Shown here: positions 51,058 to 63,482 of the stretch, one piece after another | How positions within the stretch are numbered: position 1 is the stretch's first letter | How the letters are laid out: the number at the start of each line of letters is the position of its first letter | NCBI GenBank assembly: GCA_029747015.1 | Contig: JAKOGI010000026.1 | Coordinates: 811,317-875,316, forward strand | Source: Carnegiea gigantea | Taxonomy: Eukaryota; Streptophyta; Magnoliopsida; Caryophyllales; Cactaceae | DNA length: 64,000 nucleotides | Direction: 5' to 3' | Translations under genes and position numbers: made by a program | Notes under the pieces: model-generated | Database searches by the model: none | The model's input: only the letters and a program-made list of their open reading frames with translations | What the model was told of the DNA's origin: nothing

Positions 51058-54000
51058 TCACTCCCTAACTTTATGGTAGGTAGGAAACCTATCACCACGT
51101 CTGTAAGCAACACGGTGCAACTGATCATAGCCTGCAAGCACCCCTGCTCCTGCCACACCCAAAAGAATGTTTGCAGGGACTCCTCGAAATAGAGCAGAAA
51201 AACCTTCCTGATGAACTATCTCACGGAATGCATGAATTGCATTATGGTACTTCAACGGTTGCCCGGATGTAAGCATCATCCTTCTCCGCAAGGTATCAAA
51301 TGGATAGGCGCATATCCCAGAAACAGTGGTCACACCCCAACCCAAGAAAAAGCTAGCAACGAAATTCCCCTACAATATTCCAAAAAATAAAAGGATAGGA
51401 CTCTTCAAAGAATGATTGACAAACACAGTACTTGAGATGTACAACACATAAAATTTACATGAATGCAACTTTAAATAAAATTTACATGAATGCAATTTTG
51501 ATTTAACTAATCATGGAACCTAAATTTCAATTTAGCTAATCATGTGACCAAAAGAAAATTAAACAGAGAAGAACAACTGCAGTTAGTAGCAGAAAGGCTG
51601 TCAGCAGCAACACTTCTGCAGTGCACATTTTATGAGGCTACTATGCGAACTTATTGGATCACTTGAAACTAAATATTGGGGGAGGGACTGCTAAAAGGAA
51701 GCTGGAGCAAAGGAGTTCCATCCATATGCAAAATGTGGTCAAATCTCCTATGTCAGCTTCATACTTAAGGCTTGTCCTACTGGGGATTGTGCTACGTGTT
51801 AACTAATCTATAGAGGTCTCCCTCGCAAAATCAAATCTTCATGAGATAGGAGTCAACAGTCACAACTGCTAAAATCTGTCAAATTTCAGGATTCAAGATT
51901 TGTGCACCCATACTCCTTTACATCACTGTCTACCAGAAGTACTAGAGCCCATGACAATGTCCTCTCTAAAAACTTTCTTCCAAATTAAAGGGCACTAATA
52001 AACCCATGCTTGATATTTTTCCTTTTTGGTGTTAGTTGTGCTCTAGTGCCAATTACAATGAATACATTCAGCAAGTTGTCCACTCTGGATTTGTCAGCCA
52101 CAGTTAGTCATGACGCTTCAGATGCAATTCCATGGTTTGATGGGTATGAGCAAGGCTCAGGTCCCATGAAGCATATGGTCTTTACTGTTCTTCGGTGCAT
52201 TTGGTACAAGACAGACAGCCAATCTTCTTCTTGACGTGTACGGTTTGAGATAAAATTATTGGCCTTGCCTCTCTTAGGGTTTTTGCTGACAGGGTCTTCT
52301 ACGACTTGAAATTGATAGACAAAGCGATTGAAGAGCTTGATTCTTTTCCCTAGGACTAGGAGGACTTCTTGGTCCCTCTTTAAAATTAATTTCACAAGCT
52401 TTAGAGTTCCACACTTCTATGCCTCCTTTTACAACAACAGCATGATGACATTTGTCCCATAATATTAGACCAAACCGAGATGATGAAAATTCTTGAGCAG
52501 ATTTCATTGAATTTACTCTTTTTGATTGACGTTGGAGAAGAGCGATACTTCTGATACTAGTAATAATACCATAAGGAACCTTATTTTGGGACTTCCATAA
52601 AATTTAAGGGGGGGGGGGCTAAATTCAGGGGACCAATGGTGGGGTTTGTGCCTTTGAGGGGAGCAAAATTTCTTTATCAGAAACATGCTCACATTCACTA
52701 AACTTTCTGGAAAGAAAAAAAAAGCAACAGTGGAACTACATTATTCATACACAACAATGTGATCCTACAACTTTGACTATTAAAGTATCAACACCATTAG
52801 CTAATCAAGGACCAGTGTTTAAGGTCATCAATAAATTACAAGTATCTCACAAAATCTACAAGCATGTAAACCGAAAGAGAACTGCAAACTTAATACAAAT
52901 GTTAAGTGGCATACCTCAAGCGGCCCAACCAGAACAAGAGGTTTCGCCGTGTCATATATCCCAAAGTACAAACCACGGTACAGAGTGATCCCAACAATTG
53001 ATACCCCAAATCCTCGATAGAGCCCTAGGATCCCATCAGTTGACAATGTTTTACGGTAAACATCGCATAATCCTGTAAACTGCCGTTTCCCAGTCGAACG
53101 GCATCCAATTGTATCAGTGCCTAGCCGAGTACGTGCATAATCCAGATGATAGAGAAATAGAGAAGTAGTTGCTCCAGCAGCACTCCCTGAAGCCACATTT
53201 CCAGCAAACCATTTCAAATAACCATCTCTCTCCTTTGAATATCCAAAAAGACTCTTGAAGTAGCCTCTAAATGCAAAGTTGAAAGCCTATAGACAATGTG
53301 ATAGCATAATTAATTGAGTTCCCTAGCATTTACACTAGGAAAGAGGGGAAAAGGGAATATTGCATGGCGAAGAAGAGGGGAAAAAAAGCAGTGCCAAGCT
53401 TTTCGACTTTAATCCAATAGCTGTTACTTTGCAGTTTTCATTCACTACAATATCAGGAAGAAAAAAAACAGAAATTCTTCCTAGTGAGGAATGAGCTGTG
53501 AAAAGAAAGGTATAATGTTCAGAATCGCCTGCAGGTATTACAGAGGAGTTTTTAGGGTTATCTGTACATCTACAGTCCCTAGATTAAATCAAACTCTGCT
53601 TCTTTCTGAGGACTTCCACAAGAAAAAGGACAAAGGGGAGACAAAGGGAGAGAGCAGACAAAGGGGTATGCCTTGACTATGGATTACTAACTGGGGAAAG
53701 TATACGAAGAATATAAATACCGACGAAGAATTGGAATAACGCTATCACATAAAATTTTGGCACCGAACTTGCCCTCGACATTGCCATAGGAGTCCATGGA
53801 GATCCAAGATTTGGGCAGTTGATGTCAAACGATAATTACCCTAACATTCTATGTCTTGAGCTTGCTGGTATCGTGTTAAATAGATGCCTTACCAAGAGGG
53901 TGGTACATTTTCCAATTTTTCTCACCTGCACACTTATTACCAAACTCCAGAGATATGTGGTTGTTGCACAGCATTAATCGCCATTTTTATTATATGTAAC

Positions 54001-55330
54001 TTTCCTTGAGCTTAGGTGTTAATGGTAAGTTAGTTCCTGTATGCCTAGTAATAATTATTATCACCTTAAAACCATTCTTAGCTCTCTAACACTGTAATTT
54101 TAAAATTTTATGAACATAATACCCCATTTAATCCTTGTACCCACCATATATGCTAATCCTCATAGACACATAACTCCTACATGTGTTCCCTCTTCTTAAA
54201 TTTCCAACTAAAACTTGGAAAGAAACAATAAGATACTTGTGCCTCGACACATGAAATTATAACCCCAGGAGAGTCTTTAAAATGCTTGAAATTTTAAGAT
54301 CTCCAGAGGGTTATAGTATACATAAAGTTTCCCGGTGATGCCATCAACAACAGAGTAGGGCAAACCACACATTGATTGACATCTGAAAATCTCACAGAAC
54401 ATATATCCTCATGTTTCATTTACAGCAAACTTCTTCAGAAATTCATCATATCTTTTCAGAAAACTAACCAACAATTTCATCAATGCAAATATACATTCAA
54501 GAAAAGCAACAGAATCCATATTCTATATTGATACTATAAATTCGCCAAGTACCCCATCCTGATTTTCATTTACAACAAAATCCCTCTCATATTCTTCATA
54601 ATTTTCACAAACCCACCAACAATTCCAATAATCCAATTCAAAATCAACTGAAACTAGACTGCATCAGAAATTTCAGAAAACTCACATCCTGATTTCATTT
54701 AGAACAAAAGCCGTCTCATATTTTCACAAACCCACCAAGTACTCCAACAATCCAATCTAAAATGAACTGAAACTAGATCGGTATCAGAAATTTCAGAAAA
54801 CCCACATCATGGATTTCATTTACAACAAAATCCGTCTCATATTCTAAGTTCTTCACACTTTTCACAAACCCACCAACAACTCCAACAGTCCAATTCAAAA
54901 TCCACTGAAACTAGGCTGACATCAGAGATTCCAGAAAACCCACATGCCGGATTTCCACTTGATCAAAACACACTGACCTACAAATCCGACATCAACCCAA
55001 AACTGAATTCATCTTGAAAAGCAAAAAACAGTGACGAGGAGAAAGCATGAGAGAGAAATTAGGGACCTGGGTGGGAAAGTAACGAATGACATTGGCCTGA
55101 TTGCCTCTCCAGAAAGCGAGGACGCCCTCTTCATGGAAAACCCTTTTGAAGCAATCAGAAACGCCGGCATAAGGGCGATGAAGATGGCCCCTCTTGATCA
55201 ATTCGCTCTCGTTCTGCAACAGCAGCTTAACTCGCTCAATGGGTGCCGCCGCCGTCTTTGACACCACTGCCGCCACCCCTCCCATCATCCAGTCCACAGT
55301 GAACCTCTCCGCCCGCTTCTCCGTCGTCAT
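51058..55330 (-). CDS. ER-ANT1: ER-type adenylate (ADP/ATP) carrier, mitochondrial carrier family
   Basis: Three exons on the minus strand: 55330-55067, 53286-52915 and 51369-51058 (264, 372 and 312 nt), all phase 0, giving 315 residues. It exchanges ATP and ADP across a membrane; the plant ER-ANT1 subgroup acts in the endoplasmic reticulum. Three carrier repeats are visible: PIERVK at 30-35, LDYARTRL at 136-143, and [10 protein letters not shown] at about 235-244 with the RRRMM signature of nucleotide exchangers. [14 protein letters not shown] ends exon 1 at the usual intron position. There is no long mitochondrial presequence, and wording such as [14 protein letters not shown] and [17 protein letters not shown] fits the ER-ANT1 branch. 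The start is the ATG at 55330; the frame stays open 20 codons upstream but only to a TTG. Intron 2 (1545 bp) and intron 1 (1780 bp) show no coding insert. A LINE lies 265 bp upstream of the ATG. Confidence 0.93.
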
Positions 55331-55578
55331 CTCTCTCTCTCGCCCCCTCACCCCGGCCGCGCGAGAGGTGCACAGCGGGGCGATTGACAACGTTACGGAA
55401 TGCCGGAATTAATTAATTTGTTATTTATGTGAGCCGGAATTTTTCTTTTTTCAAATTCAAGGGGATCAAATTAGTTAATTTAGTCTGTCCTACACGGTAC
55501 ACCTTTTTCCTTCTTTTTTTCTTTTTTTTTTTTTGGGGAAATTTTAGTGGTTTTTTTTAATTAACTTACGATGACATG
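55331..55578 (-). promoter_or_regulatory. 5' leader and remaining proximal promoter of the carrier gene
   Basis: A CT-rich (minus: GA-rich) leader is next to the ATG, then AT-rich sequence. No clear TATA box was picked. Sequence farther upstream is separated from the gene by the 4.3-kb LINE. Confidence 0.4.
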
Positions 55579-55595
55579 GTTGAAAGAAACTAGAA
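55579..55595. repeat. LINE target-site duplication, left copy
   Basis: GTTGAAAGAAACTAGAA (17 bp), identical to 59883-59899. Confidence 0.92.
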
Positions 55596-58500
55596 CAACA
55601 ACAACAATACCTCTCAGTGTAGGTCCCGTTTTTGCGGGGTATGGGAAGATTCAGATGTAGGTAGCCTTACCTCTACCGGCATCTCTGCCCGTAGAGAGGC
55701 TGATTCCACGAGACCCGCAAAAACGAGCTTTTTGTGCAAACATTTTGTAGAAGATGGCTTTTGAGAAAATATTAAAAGGAAAAATAGGGGGTCGAAACTA
55801 ACTAAACCATGGAACAATAAAACAGCAGAAGGGAACATACCTTAGCAGAGGTAGGCAAATGATGAGTCGTCCCAGAAGTGTACACTACTTGCAAATCCCG
55901 CGACAACACGGAAATCCACACCCAAACCTGCCCTACTGCAACCGAAAGACAACTACAAGGCCGCTTATCTGAGATCTAAGATCTTAATCCTATCCCGCCA
56001 TAATCTCCTTTCCTGAGCCATGTCCTCCGTCAATCCTACAACTTTCAAATCCTCTATAATCACCTTATCCAAACTCTTCTTTAGTCGACCTCTCCCTCTT
56101 TTACCTACGGGGGTGTTAATCTTCTCACAGCTCCTCACTGGGGCGTCCACACTCCTTTTCATATGGCCAAACCATCTAAGTCTTGTTTCTCTCATCTTAT
56201 CTTATATGGGGGCCACTTTAACCAAGTCTCTTATCACTTCATTCCTAATTCTGTCCATTCTCGTATAACCACACATTCACCTAATCATCCTCATCTGTGC
56301 GACCATCAACCTTTGAACCTGAGTCTTTTTTTATCGGCCAACACTTCGAACCATACAGTATAGTAGGTCTAACTACCGTACGATAAACTTTACTTTTTAG
56401 TCATACCGGCGTCCTCTTATCACATAGCACACCTGTGGCCTGCTTCCATTTTTGCCAACCCACTTTTATGCGCTGGTTGATATCTTCGTCAATCTCACCA
56501 TTCTGCTGAACGATCGAGCCGAGATATTTAAACTTCTCGATCTTTGATATCGACAACCCGTCAATGGTAACCTCTCCCCCCGCCTCTTCCCTTCCACTGA
56601 AACAGCAGTGCAGGTATTCAGTTTTCGATCTACTTACTCTAAAACCTGTAAACTCCAATGCGTGCCTCAAACGCTCTAACTTGGCATTAACTCCCTCTCT
56701 GGACTCGTCAATAAGAACAATGTCATCTGCGAATAACATACACCATGGTACCTCATCCTGAATCCCTTTTGTAAGCTCATCCATGATCAGAGTGAAAAGG
56801 AAAAGGCTTAAAGCGGACCCCTGGTGAAGGCCTATACCAACGCAGAAGTCATCGGTAACCCCTCCTACCGTCCTAACCCTAGTTTTACCTCCCTCGTACA
56901 TATCCTTAATAACTCGAATATACACCGGGGACACTCCTTTCTTTGCCAAGCATCTCCACACCACTTCGTGCGGAACTCGGTCATAGGATTTTTCCAAGTC
57001 GATGAACACCAAATGAAGTCCACTTTTCTATCTCTGTACAATCCCATAAGCCTTCTAAGGAGGTAAATCGCCTCTGTGGTCGACCTTTCAGGCATAAAAC
57101 CAAATTGGTTTTCTGAAATTGAAATATTCTTCCGCAACCTTCTCTCAATCACCCTTTCTCATAATTTCATCGTGTGACTGAGCAACTTTATGCCCTATAA
57201 TTATTACAGTCTTGAACATCCCCTTTGTTCTTGTACAGTGGGATGACTGTACTAAACCTCCACTCTCTGGGCATCTTAGCCGTCCTAAGAATAACATTGA
57301 AAAGCTATGTTAGCCACCCTAGACCCTCTTCACCCAACCATTTCCACACTTCCTCCGGTATTTGGTCTAGTCCCTCTACCTTCCCATTGGACATCTTCGT
57401 TAGGGTCTCTTTATTCTCGTCCTTGCTGATCGGTTCACCCAGTAGAGGGTCATGAGCCGTCTCCCTACTCTCTCGTTCCCTACTTCGGGAAGCTTCCGTC
57501 ACTTCACCGTTGAGGAGTTTGAAAAAGTATCTTTGCCATCTCACCTTAATTACAGCATCCTCAGAGAGCACTTTACCATTTTCATCTTTGATATACCTCA
57601 CGACACCCAAATCCCTTGTTCTTTTTTCCCTAACTCTCGCCAGTTTAAAGACTTTCTTTTCACCTTCCTTGGTCTTCAGTTTTCGATATAACTTATCATA
57701 AGCCCTACTCTTAGCTGCGGCAACAACTTTCTTGGCTACCTTTTTTGCTGCCTTATATCTACCTCTACTGGTCTCTTTCTCTTCATCTATTTTACTGTTC
57801 ACGAAAGCCGCGTAAGCTTCCTTTTTCTCTTTGACTTTCTTCTTTACCTCCTTGTTTCACCACCAGGCTTCCTTCATTTTGTTACCACCTCTCCTATACG
57901 TACCTAGGATTTTCTTAACTGACTTTCGAATACAATCTGTCATTGCCTCCCACATCTTATTTACATCCTCTACTTGCCTCCAGGCTCCTTCTTCCGTGAT
58001 CCTCTCTAATATTCTCATAGCGTTCTCCTTTGTAAGATTCCACCACTTAACTCCAGGATCCCCAACGCTTCTCTTCTTCCACTTTGAACATTTGAACGTC
58101 ACATCCAATACTAGCAACCTGTGTTGAGTTCCCAAATACTCACTAGGAATCACCTTACAATCCTTACAGAACTTTCGACTATCCGCCCTAGTAAGGAAAT
58201 AGTCAATTTGAGTCTTTCTGGAACCACTCTTAAAGGCCACTAAGTGGTCCTCCTTCTTCTTAAAAAGGGAGTTTACCACCAACAAATCATAGGCAACGGC
58301 AAATTCCAGGACAGAAACACCACCATTGTTTCTTTCCCCAAAATTAAAACCTCCGTGGGCTGTCTCATACCCGTCTGTGTCTACACCAATATGACCATTA
58401 AAGTCTCTTCCTATGAAAAGTTTTTCACTCTGGGGTACATCCTGAATTACCATGTCCAACTCCTCCCAAAATTGCTTCTTGATATCATCCGACAGTCCTA

Positions 58501-59882
58501 TCTGCGGTGCGTAAACACTAATCATATTTAGGATTTCTGATCTTACCACAACCTTAATGGCCATAATTCGATCACTCTTGCGCTTCACTTCAACAACAAA
58601 GTCAATCAATTCCTTACCAACCAGAATGCCAACACCATTCTTCGCCCTGTTTGACCCCGAGTACCACAGTTGGTACCCATCTACTACTCTAACTTTAGAT
58701 CCCACCCACTTAGTCTCTTGAACACAGGCTATGCTAATCCTACGTCTATACAAGGACTTAACTAATTCTATAGACTTACCAGTAAGTGACCCAATATTTC
58801 AAGACGCTAAGCCCACCTTCCGGAAACATGCCCCCCTCCTAACCCCAATTCCCCTTGGAGGACTGACCGGAACTACTACATTGCTCGCTACTCGCTTAAG
58901 CTACCCACACGCACTCCCAACAAATAAATAAATATAACTCTAAAGAAATATACTGTAATAATTGAATAAATAAATAAGGTAAATAGATAAATAAATAAAT
59001 ATACGATAGATAACACAACTAAGATTGCAAATAATAATAATATTAAAAACAACAACCACAACAACAAATAATAATACTGAAATAATAGTACTAATAACAA
59101 CACCAAAATTAGTAGAGAAACACTAATAATTTCACTATTAGTAAAGGTTTCAAAATAGGTAAATAATAGCAACAGAATAAAAGATATAGAGGCAATAATA
59201 AAATGGAGGCTAGTAATAAAGAAAGCAAGTAATAAAATGAGCAGCCAAGGTAGTACACACTAATTTAAAAGAACAAATTTACACAGAAAAGGAAAGGCTG
59301 GAGGATCTACAGAGCTCCGAAGAAAAAAATTAAGACTTGCTTTGCCTTTCTCAGTCCGAAAACAGAGACATAGGGGTAATCACCAACGGCTAGCACCACG
59401 CTTCAACACAGAATGCTTCGTCAACTTCGAAGGCCGTTGGGGGCAAGGACTGCTGTCTGCTGTGTTGGGAGTTGACTATTGTTGAAAGACCGTTACAGCA
59501 GAAGTCGAACACGACCGGGGCGACTAGGTGTTTGGCCGCTACAGGTTTGGCCTATATTGGATGAAAGGATGCTACCTGGGATTTCTAATGTGGCCGGGTG
59601 GGTGTTGTAGCTTAGCGACGATCGGTTCAAGGCAAAAACACAGCAACACAGGCCAAAAAAAAGGGGACGCTAGAAACAGGGAAATGAAAGTTGGCCGGGG
59701 GGGTTAACTCACTGCCGACAATGAAGGTGTTGCCCCCGATGCCCTGTCCAGTATCTAGTGCTTCAATCCCCTCTGCCATGGTCCCCCTTGTGTAACGATC
59801 TTGATCTTCGTTGCAAAATTGGCTCTAGAGATTCGATGAGAATTGAGGGAGTAATAATTAAGCTGAAGATTGAAGATGTTTC
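55596..59882 (-). mobile_element. RTE-clade LINE, near full length, 4287 bp
   Basis: The 17-bp duplication flanks both sides. On the minus strand the 3' end is a short (TTG)n run (GGTATTGTTGTTGTTGTT) without poly-A, typical of RTE elements. The interior encodes an AP-type endonuclease and a reverse transcriptase in RTE order. The minus-strand 5' end carries a leader and a short frame starting MAEGIEALDTGQGIGGN (ATG at 59779). The segment at about 58915-59220 is AT-rich with AAAT-type repeats. The element lies in the same orientation as the carrier gene, 3' end toward it. Confidence 0.92.
55965..58880 (-). pseudogene. RTE LINE polyprotein (endonuclease and RT), disrupted
   Basis: Endonuclease frame 58753-57857 has ACVQETKW, NGVGILVG, a FIGRDFNGHIG block (the usual GDFN preceded by R) and a GTQHRLLVLDV block. 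Coding continues upstream to at least 58860 through a TGA where LASWNIGSLTGK is expected. After ...KEAWW a TGA at 57857 interrupts the same frame, which resumes to 57305 (165 codons), meets a TAG, then shifts. RT frame 57012-56401 includes [31 protein letters not shown] and the catalytic FADDIVL near 56720-56735. The C-terminal part ends [17 protein letters not shown]... at 55965. Plant copies are often misannotated as craniofacial development protein 2-like. Several stops and at least two frameshifts make it inactive, but the decay is mild. Confidence 0.92.
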
Positions 59883-59899
59883 GTTGAAAGAAACTAGAA
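59883..59899. repeat. LINE target-site duplication, right copy
   Basis: GTTGAAAGAAACTAGAA, identical to 55579-55595. Sequence to the right (ATAGTTGGAAAAAC...) is the original upstream flank of the carrier gene. Confidence 0.92.
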
Positions 59900-60118
59900 A
59901 TAGTTGGAAAAACAGGAAAGAGTTGGAAAAGAGAGTTGAAAATACTTAGAAGAATCTATAAAAAAAATTTAAAACTAGCAAAAAGTGTCGAAAGAAATTG
60001 CAAAAAATTGAAATAAATTAGAGATTATGAGGAATTGATAGAAAAAATTTAAGTTAAAAAAACAGATTGTCATAGATTACAATGGGAAAATTATACTCAC
60101 ACATTTCTATTCATATAG

Positions 60119-60674
60119 TGTATATAAGAGCATATGCGATGGGAGGCTTGGGAGCATGTATTCACGAGCAAGCGATTCGTCTTCTGTGGAAGGCCGACTG
60201 TATGCTCGTATCTCACGGGGACGCTCGGGGCTTGCAGCCGCTCATCCCTTTCTTTTCCTTGCTTTCTTGGATTTCTCCTTTATTTTTTCTCTCCCATTAA
60301 GCCTTGAAATCTTTTTTTTTTTTTTGGGTTTAATTGAAGAAAGCGGTATATGCATAAAGGTATAAGAGCACGCATAGCTTTTGGCCACCTCATCTCGTGA
60401 GGAGAGCTGCAAGCCGCAAGCTGGCTTGTAGCCTTTTCCTTTGCTATTTTTATTTTTAAAAAAAAGTTAATTGATTTTTTTTTTATTTTAAAAAGAAAGA
60501 TGTGTCATAGATTGGATCCATGTGTATTATTTTATTTGATGAGGCAAAGTTTCCAGCCTTGCATTATGAGGAGGAAAGGTTGAGAGCCAAAAAATTAAGT
60601 TATGAGATGATGTGGAGAGTATAGGCCCCCAATGGTGAGCTAAAATTTTGACTTACCATTGTATATGCTCTAAG
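60119..60674. mobile_element. MITE with AGAGCATAT-type ends (possibly nested pair)
   Basis: Left end TATAAGAGCATATGCG; right end inverse TTAGAGCATATACAATGG. A second left-type end (GTATAAGAGCACGCATAG) at 60360 suggests one copy inserted in another. Such ends occur in PIF/Harbinger- and Mutator-type MITEs. No transposase; the class is not settled. Confidence 0.5.
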
Positions 60675-61806
60675 ATGAGTGCGTGAGTGAGTGAGTATTT
60701 GAGGGCAGGTGTTTGTAACAAAATGGGCAGATGGTTTGTTGAAAGAAGAAGATGAAAGAAGTTGAGAAACAGAGGGTTGCTAAAGGAAGAAGATGAAGCA
60801 CATGGGGCGATAATGAGAGAGAAAGGGGGGGAGAGAGGGGTGTATTTCATTAATGGTATTAATTAATTTGATAATATTTTTTATTACTACATTAATGATA
60901 TTGTTTCTAATTTGTTATCATAAATTAATAATTTATTTTTTAGAAAATTTATAAATTACTTTCGCAACTTATTTACATCAATAATAAAATAAAATAAAAA
61001 AGTAAAATTAATTAAATATGTTTAATCATGGGACCCAATAGAATTATTTATATAATGAGCTGAAGTTGTAAGTCTTGCATTGTAAAAGGAAAAAGTAAGG
61101 TTGTCAAAAGTTGACCCAACACGATTATCGATTCGAACCAAACACCAAATTAAGTGGGTTTAGATAAAGATTTTCAATCCGTTTAATTAAATAGGTTGAC
61201 ACGTTTAACCCATTTAATTAATTGGGTTAGGCTCAGGTTGAGAATTTTGACACGAAAAAATACTTGTTTAACCAGTTTAATTAAACAGGATAAATAGAGT
61301 GACCTGTTTACCCAATTACCGTTTATTTTTGGGGAAAAAAATTGTGAAAAAGTACAGTTTAATCAGTTGATCTGTGTTTTGGGGTTGTGGTTCTTGAGAT
61401 CATGGACAATAGTTGCGTTGTGATGATATATTGAACTTAAAAAAATTGTTTATAATGTTCCATAATTATATTTTAGTCGAAATATTAAGTGGGTAATGGG
61501 TAACCGGATAACCTGAGCATGACCTGTTTATATTAAATGGGTTAATGGATAAATTTCAGGTCAACTCGTTTAAAAAATAAACAGGTACAGGTTAAGGTTT
61601 TCAACCCGTTTAATAAACGGGTTAAGTTCAGGTCGAAACTTTCTCGACCTGTTTAAATTCGACACGAGCACGAACTTAACCCAACCTGACCTATTTAACA
61701 GTCCTAGGAAAAAGTTGTGAGCCAATAAATTAATTCATACGATGAGGTGGAGGGGTAGTCCCCCACTTGTAAGCTAAAATTTTTCCTCACCAGTATACAT
61801 GCTCTG
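60675..61806. mobile_element. Related MITE region, split by a hAT-like insertion
   Basis: The right part (61707-61806) repeats the right part of the previous element: GAGCCAAtAAATTAA, GATGaGGTGGAGgG, CCCCA, GAGCTAAAATTT (here TAAGCTAAAATTT), ending CATGCTCTGA. Its left border is unclear; AT-rich sequence lies between. Confidence 0.4.
61097..61706. mobile_element. hAT-like MITE with 8-9 bp target duplication
   Basis: GGAAAAAGT flanks both sides (61088-61096 and 61707-61715). Ends are AAGGTTGTCAAAAGTTGACC and (inverted) TAGGACTGTTAAATAGGTC. Multiple GGGTTAA / AACCCGTTTAA motifs lie inside in both orientations. No coding content. Confidence 0.78.
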
Positions 61807-62700
61807 ACCTCTCAAAATCCTCTTTTCTTTTGTTGTAAAGGTGGAAATGGCCAAAGTGCAATACTAAACTAGTAACGTCATTGCTAAAATAAATTTTTTT
61901 TAAAAAAGAACAAAACATGCAACACTAGGAAAATCGTACAAACACAACCACCAAATGATCAAAAATTGTGCAAAAATTGACTTCGTGCAAGTAAAGGAAA
62001 GCAACGTGTGATTAGCGAACAGAAATGTATACATCACCCTCTTTTGAACTAGGAGATGCATGTTGTAAATACATACATACCTGCCTTGCGAAAAAATGCT
62101 CTGGATTACCCCACTTTTTATGGAAATAATTTTTAGGAGGCTATGTTATTAGAATGTATTATGAAGTACACAGTACTGTCGATAATTATTAAAAGGGTAC
62201 TCTCCAATGATAAATGTGTAAATGTCAATGAGCTTTTGGTAGGAATTGTAATTTTAATTGAATGTTACAATTATAACCTTCCTAAAAGGGTTGAGGTATA
62301 ACGGTACATTTTTGTGGCTATTTAAGTATTCATCTTCTCCCCTAATTTTTCATTTCTCCCACCTTCAAAGTTCTCTCTTCTTCTCCATTCCTAAAGGATG
62401 CCATTGAAGCAGTGGGGAAGGTAGGGTTTTTTTTTTTTTTTTTTTTTGTTGGGTGTTAGTATGTTGTAATTTGTGAAGCAGCCCTTAGTATTGCATCACC
62501 CTCTTCTATCTCTTACTCTTTCCGTGTTGTTGACTTACTCTAACATTAGAGTCTCAGCAGACATTCGTCATGCATTTGCCCTATTTGCAAGTGGTAATTG
62601 AATCCTTCAGTGGTTAGAATTGTTACCCAAATTTATTTTGGTCACAATGTTGGTAGAACTAAATGGATTTAATATTGATGTACTTAGATCTGAAGAAGAA
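61807..62700. other. Intergenic, no intact gene
   Basis: Contains a long poly-T tract (about 62428-62449). Around 62340-62420 a CT-rich stretch followed by ATGCCATTGAAGCAG looks like a leader and start, but no continuing frame is found. Confidence 0.5.
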
Positions 62701-62719
62701 AATGCAAGGATCAACTTCA

Positions 62720-63033
62720 TCGAGGAGAAATGACCATGAATAAGAATCTATCATGTGTCCAAAGTGCAATGTTTAAGGAATGAGAAAGGTTTCACGGTCA
62801 AGACAAAACCCAGGTAGAGTCTATGTCAAGTGTTTGAGATGCACAAGTTTTTAGGCTGGATTGATGAAACAAACCCAAATTTAGAAAGGAGATTATTAAA
62901 TGAGATTGAGATAATGAAGCATGAGCGAAGGGAGTTGAAGATGATGTTCAAAATACTGGAGAATGGCCAGAGCATCTTAGTTATGTTAGAGATTAGAGTA
63001 ATTGTATTGCTTGCACTTATATTAATATTGTGA
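62720..63033 (+). pseudogene. Broken GRF-type zinc-finger protein
   Basis: Remnants in two frames: SSRRND...MCPKCNV, then NPGRVYVKCLRCTSF, then after a one-base shift GWIDETNPNLERRLLNEIEI. The Cys spacing with PGR, a second Cys pair and WIDE fits GRF zinc fingers. A charged coiled-coil-like stretch and a hydrophobic end (VMLEIRVIVLLALILIL) follow, as in many small plant GRF proteins. In-frame stops and the shift mark it as inactive. It converges with the MULE remnant at its right. Confidence 0.6.
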
Positions 63034-63482
63034 TCTGTTGTATGCATGAATTGGTGGTGGGTGTGATGGTAAAATTGGATATGGAAGATGGTTGTTATCC
63101 TAGACTTTAGGAACTTGTGTTTGTTTAGATATTGAATGTGGCAAATACAATGTCTTTTGGAAAATTTGTAATGTGCTCCATATGAAGCTTGGAAATGGAT
63201 GTTTGAACTGAGTTTAGAAGGTGGTTAAATATAAAGCTTGTTAAGTTACACTTTAGTTGCAAGAAAATCTTCTGCCTATCCATACATACTAATCATACAA
63301 AAAATGTTCTGTTGATACGTGTACTAGCATCCCTCTGAAATAAAATAAATTGAAACATCATCCGGATATACCACCAAAATGATTACATGTACAACTAATT
63401 CATACAACTAGCTAAAGTTGAAGCTGCCAAAATACAACAAGCATTGTGACTTAATTAGCTTGGCTAGACTGAGTTGAAACCC

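Noticed and set aside
55331..55390. Longer N-terminus for the carrier protein
   Set aside because: The upstream frame is open but begins at TTG. The first ATG is at 55330 and gives the usual family length.
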